A stretch of 50,019 nucleotides of DNA from Armatimonadota bacterium (GTDB lineage Bacteria; Bacillota; Desulfotomaculia; Desulfotomaculales; Nap2-2B). The translations under genes were made by a program, and so were the position numbers. The stretch is from positions 1-50,019 of the forward strand of contig JAIMBK010000016.1 in assembly GCA_023511535.1 (NCBI GenBank). The letters are read 5' to 3'. Below are positions 48,361-50,019 of the stretch, in pieces (within the stretch, counting starts at the first letter, position 1; each line of letters opens with the position of its first letter). The notes below the pieces were generated by a model. That model saw only the letters and a list, made by a program, of their open reading frames with translations. It did no database searches and was not told the origin of the DNA.

Positions 48361-49593
48361 TTATTGCCGTTGTGTCTTCTTGGCCGCCATGCCTTGATAA
48401 ACCTGCTCCAACCTTTCCGCTGCCTCCCTGTCGGCGCTCCTGAGGTAATGCGAGTATATATTCAATGTGGTTCCGGCATCGCTGTGTCCCAGCCGGCCAC
48501 TAACGCTTTTCACCGGCAAGCCCTGGTTAATTAACATGGTTGCTGCGGTGTGCCTCAAGCCGTGGAATGGAATCGGCGGCAGGCTGTGCCTTTTAAGAAA
48601 ATTCGGGAACCATTTGCTGATGGTATCCGGGTGCATGGCCTGACCGTCCCAGGTGGTAAATAGCCTGTCTGACCCTTGCCACAAGTCCCCGGCCATGAGG
48701 CGGGCGGCGGCCTGTTCCTTCTTATAGTGCTTGAGCATGTCCACCAGAAAAGCCGGCAGGGATAAGACCCGGACAGAGGATTCATTTTTTGGCGGCTTTG
48801 TGAAAACTCCTTTGCCCGGCAGGTATTGGCTGGCCTGTTCAATCCTGATTGTTCCTTCTTTAAAGTTAACGTGCGCCCATTCAATACCCATCAATTCACC
48901 CCTACGACAGCCAAGAAAGACAGCCATATTAACCATGACCCTATACTTTAACTCCTCTGTTTCCAAAGCCTCCAGCATTGCCCCGACCTGCCTTTCGTCA
49001 TAGCAGACAGCGGCCTTCCTCCTGACCTTCGGCGGCTTGACCCTGGCCGCAGGGTTGGCCGGAATGAACTGCCACTCCACAGCATCCTGCAAGACAGCCG
49101 ATATTACCCGGTGGTGGTGCAGGACGGTCCTTTCCGACAGGCCGCCCGGCTTGCCGTCCTCCCTGATGCCGTCCTTCTGGAGATTGTTGTAAAATTCCAT
49201 TAAGTGAATCGGCCTGATCTGTTCAAGTTTTAAGTGACCTATGGCCGGTATAACGCGACCCTCCAGTATTTGCTGATACCGGAACAGGGTTTTTGGCGCA
49301 AGATTCTTTTCTCCGTACTCCCGGAGCCATCGTTCCACAAAATCAGAGAAGGTAAGTTTTGTTGGCGCAATGTACTGGCCTTTCTCAATCTCATTCACAA
49401 ACAAGGCCAGCTGTTTTTTAGCTTCACCCAGGGCCGCACACCGATTTGCCTTTGAACATCCTTTGCAATTCTTTTCATTGCATGACTGATCAGTAGTTAT
49501 CGTCTTGGTTTTTTTAATGCGCCCGGTCGGGCCTTTGTCGGAATACACAAGTCTCCAATTGCTTTTCCCCCGCTTCTCAAGACTGCCCGCCAT
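48361..49593 (-). CDS. int: Tyrosine-recombinase integrase of the tRNA-Arg element
   Basis: 410 residues from the ATG at 49593 (MAGSLEKRGKSNWRLVY), GGGAGG 9 bases upstream; the longer frame overlaps the next gene. N-terminal AP2-like arm-binding region with an unusual Cys-rich insert (CNEKNCKGCSKANRC), core-binding domain (about 80-180) and catalytic domain with GCRRGELMGIEW, HGLRHTAATMLINQG, LGHSDAGTTLNIYSHY. Phage-type integrase, intact. Confidence 0.93.
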   Translation of the reverse strand: MAGSLEKRGKSNWRLVYSDKGPTGRIKKTKTITTDQSCNEKNCKGCSKANRCAALGEAKKQLALFVNEIEKGQYIAPTKLTFSDFVERWLREYGEKNLAPKTLFRYQQILEGRVIPAIGHLKLEQIRPIHLMEFYNNLQKDGIREDGKPGGLSERTVLHHHRVISAVLQDAVEWQFIPANPAARVKPPKVRRKAAVCYDERQVGAMLEALETEELKYRVMVNMAVFLGCRRGELMGIEWAHVNFKEGTIRIEQASQYLPGKGVFTKPPKNESSVRVLSLPAFLVDMLKHYKKEQAAARLMAGDLWQGSDRLFTTWDGQAMHPDTISKWFPNFLKRHSLPPIPFHGLRHTAATMLINQGLPVKSVSGRLGHSDAGTTLNIYSHYLRSADREAAERLEQVYQGMAAKKTQRQ

Positions 49594-50019
49594 TTTTAGA
49601 AACCTCCCTCTTTTTCCGTTTTCTTTCTTGAAGCTTCTCAGCCGCCACCATGTTTTTACACCTGGTGGAGCAATATTCGCTACGGTGTTTGGGATCATCT
49701 GCCCAAAAGTAATTGTTGCAGACCCGCATTCTCCCTGTAGCCCGTTCGCTTGCTTTGCATTTCCTAATTGGGGTTGAGTTATGACCAATGTTCCATATTA
49801 GAAAGGTACAAGCCACTTGAATTAACGAATCAGTCGGTGATGCCCAGACAGCCTTACTGCTGGACATAAAGGCAAGTGTGAGTTTAATCTGACCATGTTT
49901 TTGATTCAACCATCTTAATTCTGTTAATTCCTGCGTATCATAGATTTTCAAGGGCTTTTTCTTATTTTCTCTTGCCACTTGGTCCGCTTCTGATAAAACA
50001 TCTGCAATCTCTTTTAAGC
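49577..50019 (-). CDS. CGNR-like zinc-finger protein, 5' end outside the window
   Basis: The frame is open to the window edge (reading LKEIADVLSEADQVAREN before an internal GTG at 49978). At least 146 residues. C-terminal zinc finger CNNYFWADDPKHRSEYCSTRC and a basic helix AAEKLQERKRKKRE resemble CGNR-type regulators. Overlaps the integrase start by 17 bases, so they are co-expressed. May regulate integrase or excision. Confidence 0.65.
   Translation of the reverse strand, partial: LKEIADVLSEADQVARENKKKPLKIYDTQELTELRWLNQKHGQIKLTLAFMSSSKAVWASPTDSLIQVACTFLIWNIGHNSTPIRKCKASERATGRMRVCNNYFWADDPKHRSEYCSTRCKNMVAAEKLQERKRKKREVSKNGGQS

Larger units (their letters stand above)
48203..50019. mobile_element. 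Left end of a third element in tRNA-Arg (runs off the window)
   Basis: Integrase beside the tRNA with arm-type repeats between them and a small zinc-finger gene upstream. The other end and the rest of the element are outside the window. Confidence 0.7.

Overview
Organism and overall layout. The window is about 50 kb of a spore-forming, Gram-positive-type genome, most like the Peptococcaceae/Desulfotomaculum-Pelotomaculum group. The basis is the gene order polA-mutM-ytaF, the sporulation-type proteins (YtaF, a DacF-like carboxypeptidase, a CtpA protease), strong AGGAGG ribosome binding sites and frequent TTG/GTG starts. The taxon is an inference. A core housekeeping block (26.4-37.8 kb) is flanked by tRNA genes used as docking sites by integrated elements.

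Region by region. 1-3.3 kb: the end of a coiled-coil protein gene, then a transposase unit made of a DUF4338 (DruA-like) gene overlapping a DDE transposase. 3.5-11.6 kb: element E1, an 8-kb integrated element in tRNA-Leu(UAA), bounded by a 79-bp duplication of the tRNA 3' part. It carries an integrase, an array of hairpins, a leftward operon of small proteins, a helicase loader, a replication initiator with four iterons inside its gene, and an XRE repressor facing a zinc-finger protein gene. 11.8-26.2 kb: a complete type 1 BREX phage-defence operon (brxA, brxB, brxC, pglX, pglZ, brxL) with an extra HEPN-domain gene between brxC and pglX. 26.3-37.8 kb: a candidate small RNA, an ADP-ribosylglycohydrolase, a lytic transglycosylase, ytaF, mutM, polA, a ctpA-like protease, an unknown gene, dedA and dacF. 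37.9-47.0 kb: tRNA-Val(GAC), an integrase with a ribbon-helix-helix partner, then element E2, a sibling of E1. E2 replaces the initiator and loader with a primase-polymerase/ATPase and holds a consensus parS site. It ends in a 3' fragment of tRNA-Gly(UCC), so it looks chimeric. 47.1-50.0 kb: a TtuA/TtcA-type tRNA thiolation gene, then tRNA-Arg(UCU) with the integrase end of a third element that runs off the window.

How the genes work together. E1 and E2 share one plan: a leftward operon with homologous small genes in the same order, a terminator, a non-coding array of 23-27-bp palindromes with a shared AT-rich spacer but different arms, a small Cys-rich protein, and a conserved right end with a tiny ORF and an inverted repeat. 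They carry replication, integration and regulation genes but no relaxase, capsid or packaging genes. This suggests small integrating replicons or satellites. The BREX operon lies directly beside the right att site of E1, so this tRNA-Leu neighbourhood behaves as an accessory and defence hotspot.
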